Source: Actinomadura craniellae
GTDB taxonomy: Bacteria > Actinomycetota > Actinomycetes > Streptosporangiales > Streptosporangiaceae
Length of the DNA: 64,000 bases
NCBI RefSeq assembly: GCF_003289645.1
Contig: NZ_QLYX01000025.1
Coordinates: forward strand, 26,160-90,159
Direction of reading: 5' to 3'
A program made the position numbers and the translations under genes. The first letter of the stretch is position 1. Each line of letters begins with the position of its first letter. Below the pieces are notes generated by a model that saw only the letters and a list, made by a program, of their open reading frames with translations, ran no database searches and had not been told where the DNA came from. Shown piece after piece: positions 7,693-16,228 of the stretch.

Positions 7693-9689
7693 GGCCGGAC
7701 ATGACGGACCAGCCCGACCCGCAGGTCCCCGACCTGCGCCCCCTGCTCTCCCCCGCCACCGTCGCCGTCATCGGCGGTACGTCGCGGGAGACCGGCCTCG
7801 GCGCCCGTACCCTGCGGCACCTGCGCGCGGCGCGGTTCGGCGGCGAGGTGCTGACGCCCGACCCGCGGGACGGTCTCGACCGGGACGTGGACGTCGCGCT
7901 GCTCTGCGTGCCGGCCGCGGCCGCCCAGGAGGTGCTCGACCGGATCGACGGGCGGGCCACGTTCGCGGTCGTGTTCGCCTCCGGCTTCGAGGAGACCGGT
8001 GGCAGCCCGCTGACCACCACCAAGGGCACCATCGTCCTGGGCCCGAACACCGTCGGGCTCTACCACGCACCCGACCGGGCGCTGCTGACCTTCGCCCAGG
8101 CCTTCGACAGCCTCGTCGACTGCCGGCACGGGAGCGGCGCCTTCCTCGTCTCCCAGAGCGGCGCCTTCGGCGCCCGCGTCGTCACGGCGGCCGCCCGGTA
8201 CGGCCTGCACCTCGACGGCTTCATCGGCAGCGGCAACGAGGTCCACCTGGACGCCTGCACCCTGGCCCGAGGCGTCCTCGCCGCGGCCGAGCCCCGGGTC
8301 CTGCTGCTCTACCTGGAGGGAATCCGCGACGCGGGCGCACTGCAGGCCCTGCTGGCCGACGCGGGGCGCCGCGGCGTGCCGGTCGTGTGCCTGCTCGGCG
8401 GCCTCTCCGCGGCCGGCGCCACCGCGGCCGCCTCCCACACCGCGGCGGTGAGCACGGACACCGCGGTGACCCGCGAACTGTTCGAGGCGTACGGCGCCAC
8501 GCTCGTCGGCTCCGATCGCGAGCTCGTGCTCGCCGGGCTGGGCCTCTCCCTGATGGGCCGCGCGGCCGGGCGCCGTACCGGCATCGTGACGGGCTCCGGC
8601 GGAGCGGGCGTCGTCGCCGCCGACCTGCTCAGCAGCGTCGGCCTCGAGGTCCCGGTCCTCGGCTCCGACCTCCAGGAGCGGTTGATGGCGCACCTGCCGG
8701 ACATCGCCTCCGCGCGCAACCCCGTCGACGTGACCGCGCAGACGATCGGCGACGACGCGACGCTCGAGAAGGTCTGCACGGCGCTGCGCGAGAGCGGCGA
8801 GGTCGATCTCGTCGTCGTGATCGGCCGCGAGAACCAGGCCGCCGCCGCGGGCGCGCACGCCGGCGCCGCGCCGCCCACGGTCGTCGCCACGCTCGACCGG
8901 GAGCCGGCCGTCGTCAGACCGCGCATCGAGGCCGGCGAGGTCGTCCTCCCCGACCTCGACTCGGCGTGCCGGGTCCTCGCGTCCTGCGCGCCACCGAGGT
9001 GGAGCGTCACCGCCGGTCCCGGCTCCCCCGGCTCCGACCCGACCGCGCCCGAAAGCCCCCGGCCCCCCGCCGGCCCCGGCTCCCTCGACTCCGACCCGAC
9101 CGCGTCCGGGAGCCTCCGGCTCGTCGCCGGCGCCGGTGTGGAGGTGGCCGGCTGGGGCGCCGCGACCACGGTCGCCGAGGTGCTGGCCCACGGCGAGGAT
9201 CTCGGCTGGCCGGTCGTCCTCAAGTCCGACGTCGCGGCCGGCGTCCACAAGGCGCGCGCCGGCGGGGTCCGGCTCGACGTCACCGCAGCCACCGCTCGCG
9301 AGGTCGCCACCGAGCTCCTCGCGAGCGGTGTCCCACTCATCGTGGCGCGCCAGCTCCGCGCGTCGATGGAGCTGTTCGCCGGCGTCCGGCGCGACCCCCA
9401 ATGGGGACTGGTCGTCTCGGCGGGCCTCGGCGGCGCCCACGTCGAGCTGCTGGACCGTACGGTCGCCATGCCGGCGACCCTCGGAGCCGGGCACTTCACC
9501 CGGCGGCTCGCGGCCGAGCTGTTCGACCGCGTGCCGGGACGGTACGACGGGCTGGCGGCGGAGCTCGCCGCGGCGGCGTTCGCCCTCGCCGACCTCGCCG
9601 ACCGCACCGGTGCCGCGCTCGTCGAGTGCAACCCGCTCGGGGTCGTCGACGGCCGGATCGTCGCCCTCGACGCCAGGGTCGTGCGATGA
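7689..9689 (+). CDS. ADP-forming-type acyl-CoA synthetase (acetate-CoA ligase family)
   Basis: A 666-residue protein. An N-terminal CoA-binding Rossmann domain (LSPATVAVIGGTSRETG) is followed by a succinyl-CoA-ligase-like region with LVSQSGAFGARV around residue 155. A Pro/Gly/Ser linker follows, and then an ATP-grasp domain (WPVVLKSDVAAGVHKARAGGV). This is the layout of NDP-forming acyl-CoA ligases. The ATG overlaps the preceding stop (ATGA), arguing for coupling; an ATG at 7701 is an alternative. The linker carries a recent 57-bp tandem duplication. It probably activates the pathway acid, although the family also contains acyltransferase-like members. Confidence 0.8.
   Translation: MRPDMTDQPDPQVPDLRPLLSPATVAVIGGTSRETGLGARTLRHLRAARFGGEVLTPDPRDGLDRDVDVALLCVPAAAAQEVLDRIDGRATFAVVFASGFEETGGSPLTTTKGTIVLGPNTVGLYHAPDRALLTFAQAFDSLVDCRHGSGAFLVSQSGAFGARVVTAAARYGLHLDGFIGSGNEVHLDACTLARGVLAAAEPRVLLLYLEGIRDAGALQALLADAGRRGVPVVCLLGGLSAAGATAAASHTAAVSTDTAVTRELFEAYGATLVGSDRELVLAGLGLSLMGRAAGRRTGIVTGSGGAGVVAADLLSSVGLEVPVLGSDLQERLMAHLPDIASARNPVDVTAQTIGDDATLEKVCTALRESGEVDLVVVIGRENQAAAAGAHAGAAPPTVVATLDREPAVVRPRIEAGEVVLPDLDSACRVLASCAPPRWSVTAGPGSPGSDPTAPESPRPPAGPGSLDSDPTASGSLRLVAGAGVEVAGWGAATTVAEVLAHGEDLGWPVVLKSDVAAGVHKARAGGVRLDVTAATAREVATELLASGVPLIVARQLRASMELFAGVRRDPQWGLVVSAGLGGAHVELLDRTVAMPATLGAGHFTRRLAAELFDRVPGRYDGLAAELAAAAFALADLADRTGAALVECNPLGVVDGRIVALDARVVR
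9015..9128 (+). repeat. 57-bp tandem duplication in linker
   Basis: Two adjacent 57-bp units (9015-9071 and 9072-9128) encode 19-residue copies beginning GPGSPGSDPTA and GPGSLDSDPTA. The frame is kept. They lengthen the flexible linker between the CoA-ligase core and the ATP-grasp domain. Confidence 0.85.
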
Positions 9690-10915
9690 GCGCCGCGCTG
9701 CAGCTCGAGGAGCTGCTGCGGCAGGTGCTGCCGGCACGCTGGACCGAGCTGGTCGACAGCGACGACCGCGCGGGCCTGGCCGACCACCTCGCCGGCCTCG
9801 ACGCCGGCCTGACCGCCGATCTCGTCCGCACCGTCGCGGCCGACGGCTGGCTCGTCCCGGAGTGGCCGACCCACCTGGGCGGACGCGCGCTGTCCGCCGA
9901 CGAGACGGTCGACGTCCGCCGGACCCTCGCCCGCTGGCGGGTGGGCACGGTGGAGAGCGCCATCGGCACCGGCTGGGTCGGGCCCGCGATCCTCAAGTTC
10001 GCCGGCGACGACGTCGCCGCCGAACTGCTCCCCCCGATCGCCCGCAACGACGTGCTCTGGTGCCAGCTGTTCAGCGAGCCGGAGGCCGGTTCCGACCTGG
10101 CCTCGGTCCGGACCCGCGCCCGCCGCGACGGCGACCGGTGGCACCTCACCGGCCGCAAGACCTGGACCAGCCGCGCCGACCGGGCCGGCTGGGGCCTCGC
10201 GGTCGCCCGCACCGACATCGACGTGCCCAAGCACGCCGGCCTGACCTGCTTCCTCGTGGACCTCTCGACGCCCGGCGTCCAGGTCCGGCCGATCCTCCAG
10301 ATGACCGGCGACGCAGAGTTCTTCGAGGTCACCCTCGACGACGTCGCGGTGCCCGACCGGTACCGCCTCGGTGCGACCGGCCAGGGCTGGGAGGTCGTGC
10401 GCACGGTGCTCCAGTTCGAGCGCATGGCCGGCTCGGGGGCGGGCGCCGCCACCCCCGGCTCCGTCGTCGGCCGCACCGTCGGCGAGCTCGTCGCCGAACG
10501 CCTGCCAGGAGCCGACCCCGTCCAGGCCGACGCGATCGTGCGGCTGTACGTCGAGGCCCAGGCGATCGCGCTGAACAACCGGCGCAACGCCCTGCACCGT
10601 TCGGAAGGGCTGCCTCCGGTGGCGAACGGCACGCCGTACAACAAGGTCCTGCAGGCCGAGCACACCAAGCGCCTCCAGCGCGGCGTCCTCGGCGGCGCCG
10701 GCCTCGGCACGGTCGCCCACGCCCCCGGCGACCGCGCCCGCGCCTACGACGCCTGGGCCTTCCTGCGGGTGCAACCGAAGACCATCGCCGGCGGCACCTC
10801 GGAGGTGCTCCGCGACCAGATCGCCGAGCGCGCCCTCGGCATGCCGCGCGGAGCGGACCCGAGCAAGACCGTCTCCTGGCGCGAGTTCACCGGCTCCCGG
10901 GGAGGGAACGCATGA
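9686..10915 (+). CDS. Acyl-CoA dehydrogenase, larger partner of a pair
   Basis: A 409-residue flavoprotein of the acyl-CoA dehydrogenase fold. FSEPEAGSDLAS (the FAD/substrate segment) lies near 132-143, the WHLTGRKTWTS middle domain follows, and IAGGTSEVLRDQIAERALG closes the C-terminus. It overlaps both neighbours by 4 bp (ATGA). The adjacent gene encodes a shorter, divergent dehydrogenase. In actinobacteria such adjacent unequal pairs commonly form alpha2beta2 enzymes that act on bulky CoA thioesters such as steroid side chains. Pairing here is inferred from gene order. Confidence 0.85.
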   Translation: MSAALQLEELLRQVLPARWTELVDSDDRAGLADHLAGLDAGLTADLVRTVAADGWLVPEWPTHLGGRALSADETVDVRRTLARWRVGTVESAIGTGWVGPAILKFAGDDVAAELLPPIARNDVLWCQLFSEPEAGSDLASVRTRARRDGDRWHLTGRKTWTSRADRAGWGLAVARTDIDVPKHAGLTCFLVDLSTPGVQVRPILQMTGDAEFFEVTLDDVAVPDRYRLGATGQGWEVVRTVLQFERMAGSGAGAATPGSVVGRTVGELVAERLPGADPVQADAIVRLYVEAQAIALNNRRNALHRSEGLPPVANGTPYNKVLQAEHTKRLQRGVLGGAGLGTVAHAPGDRARAYDAWAFLRVQPKTIAGGTSEVLRDQIAERALGMPRGADPSKTVSWREFTGSRGGNA

Positions 10916-11937
10916 AGCTGGCGTCCACCGAGCAGGCGGATTTCGCCGGGAGCGTCAGCGCCCTGCTGCGCAAGCGCGACCCGCTGGAGCGGATGCGCCA
11001 CGCGCCGGGGCCCCGGAGGTTCGACGCGGGGCTCTGGTCCGAGCTGGTGGCCAACGGGCTCCTCGAACCGGCCGAGGCCGGTGACGTGGTCACCGCGTGC
11101 CTGGTCGCCGAGGCCCTGGGCCGGGCCGCCGCCCCCCTGCCGTTCCTGAGCGCTTCGGCCGCGGGTGCCCTCGTCGTGGCGGCCGGTGGCGAGGTCACCG
11201 GCCTGGCGACGTACGGGCTGCTGGCCGAGGACGGCACCTGGTCCGCCCCCGCGCTCGAGATCCGCGACGGCCTGGTCCACGGCACCCTTCCGTTCGTGCC
11301 GGACGCGGACGTCGCCGAGGTCGTCGTGGCGGCCGTGCGGGCGCCGGAGGGCCGCCGGCTCGCGCTGGTCCGGACGAGCGACACCACCGTCGACCTGCTG
11401 GAGAACCTCGACGCCACCCAACCGCTCGCCCGGGTGGTCTGCCGGGCCTCCCCCGCCACCCTGCTGCCGGCCGGCGGCGACGCCCTGACCGCCGCGATCG
11501 GGGAGGCGCGCCTGCTCGCGCTGGCCCTGCACAGCGCGACGCTGCTGGGACTGGCGACCTGGCTGCTCGACACCACCGTCGAGTACGCCGGCCAGCGGGT
11601 CCAGTTCGGCCTGCCGATCGCCGCCCGGCAGGCCGTCAAGCACCGGTGCGCGAACATGCTGGTCCAGGTCGAGTCCATCCGTTCGATGGTGCTCGAGCTG
11701 GCCGACGCCCTTGCGGCCGGCGCCGATGACCGCGCCCTCGTCGCCGCGACCACGATGGCCTGGACGACGGAGGCAGCCGAGGAGGTCGCCGGCGGAGCCT
11801 TCCAGTTGCACGGCGGCATCGGCTTCACCTGGGAGCACGACCTGCACCACTACTTCAAGCGCTGCACCGTCGGCGCCCTGCTGCTGGGCACGGCCGGCCA
11901 CCACCGCGCGCAGGTCGCGGCCGCACTCACCGCCTGA
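10912..11937 (+). CDS. Acyl-CoA dehydrogenase, smaller partner of a pair
   Basis: A 341-residue member of the acyl-CoA dehydrogenase superfamily. The N-terminal and middle domains are poorly conserved, but the C-terminal helical domain is clear (VQFGLPIAARQAVKH, FQLHGGIGFTWEHDLHHYFKR). The short, divergent shape is typical of the second subunit in heteromeric FadE pairs. GGGAGG precedes its ATG and the start overlaps the upstream stop by 4 bp. An IclR gene follows after 78 bp containing two operator-like sequences. Confidence 0.85.
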   Translation: MKLASTEQADFAGSVSALLRKRDPLERMRHAPGPRRFDAGLWSELVANGLLEPAEAGDVVTACLVAEALGRAAAPLPFLSASAAGALVVAAGGEVTGLATYGLLAEDGTWSAPALEIRDGLVHGTLPFVPDADVAEVVVAAVRAPEGRRLALVRTSDTTVDLLENLDATQPLARVVCRASPATLLPAGGDALTAAIGEARLLALALHSATLLGLATWLLDTTVEYAGQRVQFGLPIAARQAVKHRCANMLVQVESIRSMVLELADALAAGADDRALVAATTMAWTTEAAEEVAGGAFQLHGGIGFTWEHDLHHYFKRCTVGALLLGTAGHHRAQVAAALTA

Positions 11938-11988
11938 CCTGCAATTCAATTCGACTGAGTAAAACCCTGGTAGGCTCCAGTGGAATTC
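11938..11988. promoter_or_regulatory. Two TGGAA/TCGAA-type operator sequences before iclR-family gene
   Basis: On the reverse strand, 11938-11957 reads CAGTCGAATTGAATTGCAGG, which matches the site at 20511 in 12 of its first 15 positions. On the forward strand, CAGTGGAATTC (11978-11988) differs from CAATGGAATTC at 20511 in one base. Their place just upstream of the IclR gene suggests autoregulation. Confidence 0.5.
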
Positions 11989-12015
11989 TGCCCCGGAGAC
12001 TCAGGAGGCCGAGCG

Positions 12016-12765
12016 GTGGCCGAGGGTTCGATCGCACGGACGCTGCGAGTACTCGAGGCGGTCTGCGACCACGGTCCGGAGACCCTCAAAGCGCTCAGCG
12101 AGCGCACCGAGCTGGCGCCGCCCACGCTGCTGCGGATCCTGCGCCTGATGGCGGACGAGGGCTACGTCGTGCAGCAGGCCGACCGGACCTGGCGCGGGAC
12201 GATGCTGGTCTGGCGGCTCGGCTGCGCGGTCAACACGTCGGTCGGTCTCCTGGCCATCTCCCGCGAGCACACCGACCGGCTGACCGCCGAGCTGGACGAG
12301 ACCTCGGTGTACGCCGTCTACGAGCAGGGCGCGGTGACCTACGCGGCCCACTCGGAGCCGATCAAGCCGGTCCGGGCGCACGTGCGCCTCGGTCAGCGCT
12401 ACCGGCTCCTCGCGGTCACCACCGGCCAGGCCGTGCTGGCCCAGCTCGACGAGCCGTCCGTCGAGCAGGCCCTGGCCGAGCAGGCCGCGAGCGGCGACCC
12501 CCGCGACCCCGAGCAGGTCGAGACCATGCTGGCCGAGATCCGGCGGCGCGGCTACGCGGCCGGCCCCGGGGTGCGCTGGCCCGAACTGTGGGGGTGCGCC
12601 GCACCCGTCTTCGACGCCACCGGGGACGTCGTGGGCGCCCTCGGCGTGTCCATCCCGACCGCGCGCGCCGAGGAGATCAGCGACCAGGTCACCGCCGGCG
12701 TGCTGCAGGAGGCGGAGGCCATGAGCACCCGCCTCGGCCGGCCGGCCGTCGTCCGGGAGGTCTGA
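12016..12765 (+). CDS. IclR-family transcriptional regulator
   Basis: A 249-residue protein. The winged HTH is at ~1-65 (SIARTLRVLEAVCDHG, LAPPTLLRILRLMADEGYV), followed by the IclR effector domain with YAAHSEPIKPVRAHVRLGQRYRLLAVTTGQAVLA and a C-terminal GVSIPTARAE. GTG at 12016 has AGGAGG seven bases upstream and is preferred over the in-frame ATG at 11980. It is the only IclR protein in the window and lies centrally in the catabolic cluster. It is the best candidate to bind the TGGAA-type sites found before four transcription units. IclR proteins are often repressors relieved by a pathway metabolite. Confidence 0.87.
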   Translation: MAEGSIARTLRVLEAVCDHGPETLKALSERTELAPPTLLRILRLMADEGYVVQQADRTWRGTMLVWRLGCAVNTSVGLLAISREHTDRLTAELDETSVYAVYEQGAVTYAAHSEPIKPVRAHVRLGQRYRLLAVTTGQAVLAQLDEPSVEQALAEQAASGDPRDPEQVETMLAEIRRRGYAAGPGVRWPELWGCAAPVFDATGDVVGALGVSIPTARAEEISDQVTAGVLQEAEAMSTRLGRPAVVREV

Positions 12766-12835
12766 CCGGACCGGGCGGTGATCGCGGCGCGCAACGCGCC
12801 GGCCCGCCCGTCGTCGTCCGGGAGGTCCGACCGGG
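12744..12835 (+). repeat. Short direct repeat of the iclR-family gene 3' end
   Basis: The block ending the gene (CGTCGTCCGGGAGGTCTGACC) is repeated about 60 bp later as CGTCGTCCGGGAGGTCCGACC, just past the stop codon. It looks like a small duplication of the gene tail between the IclR gene and the terminator. Confidence 0.5.
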
Positions 12836-12841
12836 CCGCAC

Positions 12842-12885
12842 GAAAGCCCTGCCGCACCGTCCCCGGACGGTACGACAGGGCTTTC
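12842..12885. terminator. Strong bidirectional terminator
   Basis: GAAAGCCCTG (12842-12851) pairs with CAGGGCTTTC (12876-12885). Inside is a second perfect palindrome, ACCGTCCCCGGACGGT (12856-12871). A run of A/T flanks each side of the outer stem. It separates the convergent IclR gene and the acyl-CoA dehydrogenase operon. Confidence 0.85.
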
Positions 12886-12904
12886 CTGTGGGGCCCTGGT
12901 CGAA

Positions 12905-14074
12905 TCAGGTCAGCCGGAGCGTCCGGGCGATGATGCCCTTCATCACCTCGCTGGTCCCGCCGTAGATGCGGGCGACCCGCGCGTCGGCGTACAACCGGCA
13001 GATGTCCTGCTCCCGGACGTAGCCGTAGCCGCCGTGCAACTGGAGGCAGGCATCGACCACCCGGCCGTGGAGCTCGGTGCAGAACAGTTTGGCCTGGGCC
13101 GCCGCCGCCGGGGCGAGCTCGCGCCGCTCGTGCCGGGCCATGGCCTGGTCGACCAGTGCCTGGCCCGCCGCGATCTGCGTCGCCTGCTCGGCGAGGACGA
13201 ACTTGGTGTTCTGGAACCCGCCGAGCCGCTGGCCGAACACCTCCCGGTCGCGGACGTAGTCGCAGGTCAGATCCAGCGCCGCGACGGACTGGGCCTGCGA
13301 GTTGACCGCGATGGACAGCCGCTCCTGGGCCAGGTGGGAGGACAGGTAGCGGAACGCCTGGCCCTCCTCACCCAGCACGTTGGCCGCGGGTATGCGCACG
13401 TCGTCGAAGAAGAGCTCGGTCGTGTCCTGCGCCTTGAGGCCGAGCTTGTCGAGCATGGCGCCGCGGGTGAAGCCCGGCATGCCCGCCTCGATCACGACGA
13501 TGGTCAGCCCGGCGCGGCGGTCGTCGTCGGACGACGAGGAGCGGGCGACCACGAGGACCAGGTCCGACTGCGCACCACCGGTGATGAAGGTCTTCGCACC
13601 GTTGAGGATCCAGTCGGACCCGGCACGGCGCAGCGTGGTGCGCATACCGGCCAGGTCGGAGCCCGTGCCCGGCTCGGTCATGGCGATCGACGTCATCAGC
13701 TCGCCGCTCGCCATCCCGGGGAGCCAGCGGCGTTTCTGCTCGTCGGTCGCGAGGGACAGCACGTACGGCGTGACCACGTCGGTGTGCACGCGCAGGGAGC
13801 CCAGGGTCACCCGTTCGTAGGCGACCTGCTCGGTCACGACGCAGTTGAAGAGGAAGCCGTCCTGGCCGCCGCCGCCGTACTCCTCCGGGATCTGCAGGCC
13901 GGCCAGGCCGAGCTTCCCGGCGGACCGGTAGACGTCCCGGCCCACCATCCCCGCGGCCTCGAACTCGGCGACGCGCGGTGCCACCTCGTTGCGCAGGAAG
14001 GCACCGACCATGGCGCCGAAGTCCCGGTGCTCGGCACCGTAGACCGTGCGGTCCAGTTGGGGTCGCAGGGACAC
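12905..14074 (-). CDS. Acyl-CoA dehydrogenase (long-chain/LCAD-like)
   Basis: A 389-residue dehydrogenase with IPEEYGGGGQDG near 62, AMTEPGTGSDLAG near 131 and LHGGYGYVREQDICRLYADARV and IYGGTSEVM near the C-terminus. The MCAD-type catalytic Glu (YEGT) is Gly here. As in LCAD, the base is probably the Glu of the AQERLSIA segment. GTG start, one base after the stop of the preceding dehydrogenase, with GGAAG upstream. It is the last gene of the 20465-12905 operon. Its closest relative in the window is the dehydrogenase at 22428. Confidence 0.87.
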   Translation of the reverse strand: MSLRPQLDRTVYGAEHRDFGAMVGAFLRNEVAPRVAEFEAAGMVGRDVYRSAGKLGLAGLQIPEEYGGGGQDGFLFNCVVTEQVAYERVTLGSLRVHTDVVTPYVLSLATDEQKRRWLPGMASGELMTSIAMTEPGTGSDLAGMRTTLRRAGSDWILNGAKTFITGGAQSDLVLVVARSSSSDDDRRAGLTIVVIEAGMPGFTRGAMLDKLGLKAQDTTELFFDDVRIPAANVLGEEGQAFRYLSSHLAQERLSIAVNSQAQSVAALDLTCDYVRDREVFGQRLGGFQNTKFVLAEQATQIAAGQALVDQAMARHERRELAPAAAAQAKLFCTELHGRVVDACLQLHGGYGYVREQDICRLYADARVARIYGGTSEVMKGIIARTLRLT

Positions 14075-14075
14075 G

Positions 14076-15368
14076 TCACTTCCTCCGCTGGCTGCCGCTG
14101 ACGCCGAGCACCTGGGCGCCGAGCACGTTGCGCATCACCTCGGGCGTCCCGCCGCCCATCGCGAGGCCGCGCCCGTCGCGGAAGTAGCGCTCCACCGGCC
14201 AGCGGCGCGAGTAGCCGCGGGCGCCGTGGATGCCGATGGCCGTGTTGGTGACCCGCTGCACCATCTCGCTGCTGTGGAGCTTGGCCATGAGGGTCTCCGT
14301 CTGGTCCGGGAAGCCCCCGTCCCCGCTGCGGGCGGCCCGCCACAGCAACATCCGCGAGACGTGCACGTCCAGCGCCATGTCGGCGACTTTCCACTGCAGT
14401 CCCTGGAACTCCGCGAGCGAGCGACCGAACTGGTGGCGGGCGTTGAGGTGGCCGACGCTCGCGTCGAGGGCGGCCTGGCCGAGCCCCGTGCACATGGCGG
14501 CGTTGCCGCACCGCTCGGGGTTGAACTGGTTGACCAGGATGCCGGTGCCCTTCTTGGAGTGCTCCTCGGGCAGGACCAGGACGTCCTCCGGGTCGATGCG
14601 CACGTCGTCGAAGTGCACCAGGCACTCGGCGACGCCCCGGATCCCCATCTTCGGGTCGATGTGGAACTCGCCCATCCCGTCGGGCCGCCCGGTGAGCACC
14701 ACGGCACCGATGCCGTAGGGGCCGGCGGTACCGGCCAGGCGGGCGAACACGATGATGGTGTCGGCGACGTGACCACCGGTGATCCAGCACTTGGTGCCGG
14801 TCAGCCGGAACCCGTCACCGTCCGGGGTCAGGGTGGCCCGCAGGTCGGTGCCGGCGCTGCCGGCGGCCGGCTCGCTCATGGCGATCGCGAAGTGGTTCGT
14901 GCCGGCGGCCACCCCGGGGAGCAGGCGGTTCTTCATCTCCTCGGTGCCGAGCACGTTGATCGCGCGCCACGGGCCGTTCAGGAACGGCTGGACCGACATC
15001 GCGGTGCTCAGGCAGGCGCGCGCCAGCTCCTCGACCACGATGCATCCCTCGAGCAGGCTCTCGCCCTGGCCGCCGTACTGCCGCGGGATCGTGAGCCCGA
15101 CGAGCCCGGTCTCGAGGACGGCCTCGAAGGTCCTGCGCGGGAACTCCTCGGTCTCGTCCCAGTGGGCGGCCATGGGGCGGAGCTCGCGGACGGCCACCTC
15201 GCGGGCCAGTTCCCGGATCTCGCGCTGCCGTGGCGTGAGCTCCGCCCACATGCCGTCGTACGTCGGCTCCGGGTCGAGCGCGGCCGGCTCCCAGACGTCG
15301 CGGGCGACGTCGAACATCGGCTCCTGGCCCGGCACGTCGGCTGTGGGGGTCGTGGTGTCGACGCTCAT
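14076..15368 (-). CDS. Acyl-CoA dehydrogenase
   Basis: A 430-residue dehydrogenase. IPRQYGGQGESLLEG, AMSEPAAGSAGTDLRA, TGTKCWITGG and a C-terminal LAMGGGTPEVMRNVLG define the family. The MCAD-type Glu is absent (GGGT). ATG at 15368 has AAAGG upstream. An ATG at 15416 overlaps the upstream SDR stop as ATGA and would add 16 residues, so the exact start is open. Middle member of a seven-gene operon with two other dehydrogenases, suggesting successive dehydrogenations of different intermediates. Confidence 0.85.
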   Translation of the reverse strand: MSVDTTTPTADVPGQEPMFDVARDVWEPAALDPEPTYDGMWAELTPRQREIRELAREVAVRELRPMAAHWDETEEFPRRTFEAVLETGLVGLTIPRQYGGQGESLLEGCIVVEELARACLSTAMSVQPFLNGPWRAINVLGTEEMKNRLLPGVAAGTNHFAIAMSEPAAGSAGTDLRATLTPDGDGFRLTGTKCWITGGHVADTIIVFARLAGTAGPYGIGAVVLTGRPDGMGEFHIDPKMGIRGVAECLVHFDDVRIDPEDVLVLPEEHSKKGTGILVNQFNPERCGNAAMCTGLGQAALDASVGHLNARHQFGRSLAEFQGLQWKVADMALDVHVSRMLLWRAARSGDGGFPDQTETLMAKLHSSEMVQRVTNTAIGIHGARGYSRRWPVERYFRDGRGLAMGGGTPEVMRNVLGAQVLGVSGSQRRK

Positions 15369-15412
15369 GGAGGGTTGCCTTTCAGCGGGAAGGGGCGAGG
15401 ACTCGGTCCGTG

Positions 15413-16192
15413 TCATCGGGGGGCCATCCGGATGGCGCCGTCGAGCCGGATCGTCTCGCCGTTGAGCATGGGGTTGGCGATGACGTGGGCGGCCAGGAAG
15501 GCGAACTCCGCGGAGTCGCCCAGGCGCGCCGGGTGCGGGATCGAGGCGGCCAGGCGGTCCCGGACCTCCTCCGGCACGCGGGAGAGGATCGGGGTGTCGA
15601 ACAGGCCCGGTGCGATCGTGTTGACGCGGACGTGGTTCCGGGCCAGGTCGCGGGCCGCGACGATGGTCATGCCGACCACGCCGGCCTTGGACGCGGCGTA
15701 CGGCAGCTGCCCGATCTGCCCCTCCCAGGCCGCGACCGAAGCGGTGAGCACGCACACGCCGCGCTCGCCGTCGGGCAGGTCGTCGAGGGCGACCATCGCC
15801 GCGGCCGCGTGGCGCAGCACGTTGAAGGTCCCGATCAGGTTGGTCTGGATCACGCCCTGGAACTGCTCCATGGAGCCTGGCGTGCCGTCCTTCTCGACCA
15901 CCCGGACGGGCCCGCCCCGGCCGGCGCAGTGTACGAGCGCGCGGAGCTCACCGAGTTCGGTCGCGGCCCGCACGGCCGCGTCGACCTGGTCGGAGTCCGT
16001 CACGTCGGCCGCGGCGAACCGCACCTGTCCCGCGGCGGTCTCGCCGAGTTCCTTGGCGACGGACTCGCCGTCGCTGGTCTCCAGGTCGAGGAGGACGACG
16101 TGCGCTCCGTCGGTGACCAGCCGCCGTGCGGTCGCCCGGCCCAGGCCGGACGCCGCCCCGGTGACGAGTGCCACCTTGCCCCGGATGTCCAT
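15413..16192 (-). CDS. SDR-family 3-hydroxyacyl-CoA dehydrogenase (type 2-like)
   Basis: A 259-residue short-chain dehydrogenase. The nucleotide-binding motif TGAASGLG is at 11-18, with an Asp after the second strand (LLDLET) that favours NAD. The active site is Ser-...-Tyr165-xxx-Lys169 (YAASK). The closing GETIRLDGAIRMAPR resembles HSD10/type 2 3-hydroxyacyl-CoA dehydrogenases. It lies between the thiolase and a dehydrogenase gene, consistent with the third beta-oxidation step. Confidence 0.84.
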   Translation of the reverse strand: MDIRGKVALVTGAASGLGRATARRLVTDGAHVVLLDLETSDGESVAKELGETAAGQVRFAAADVTDSDQVDAAVRAATELGELRALVHCAGRGGPVRVVEKDGTPGSMEQFQGVIQTNLIGTFNVLRHAAAAMVALDDLPDGERGVCVLTASVAAWEGQIGQLPYAASKAGVVGMTIVAARDLARNHVRVNTIAPGLFDTPILSRVPEEVRDRLAASIPHPARLGDSAEFAFLAAHVIANPMLNGETIRLDGAIRMAPR

Positions 16193-16228
16193 TCGTTGTG
16201 CCTTTCGTGTCGTCGGGGGCGTGCGCCG

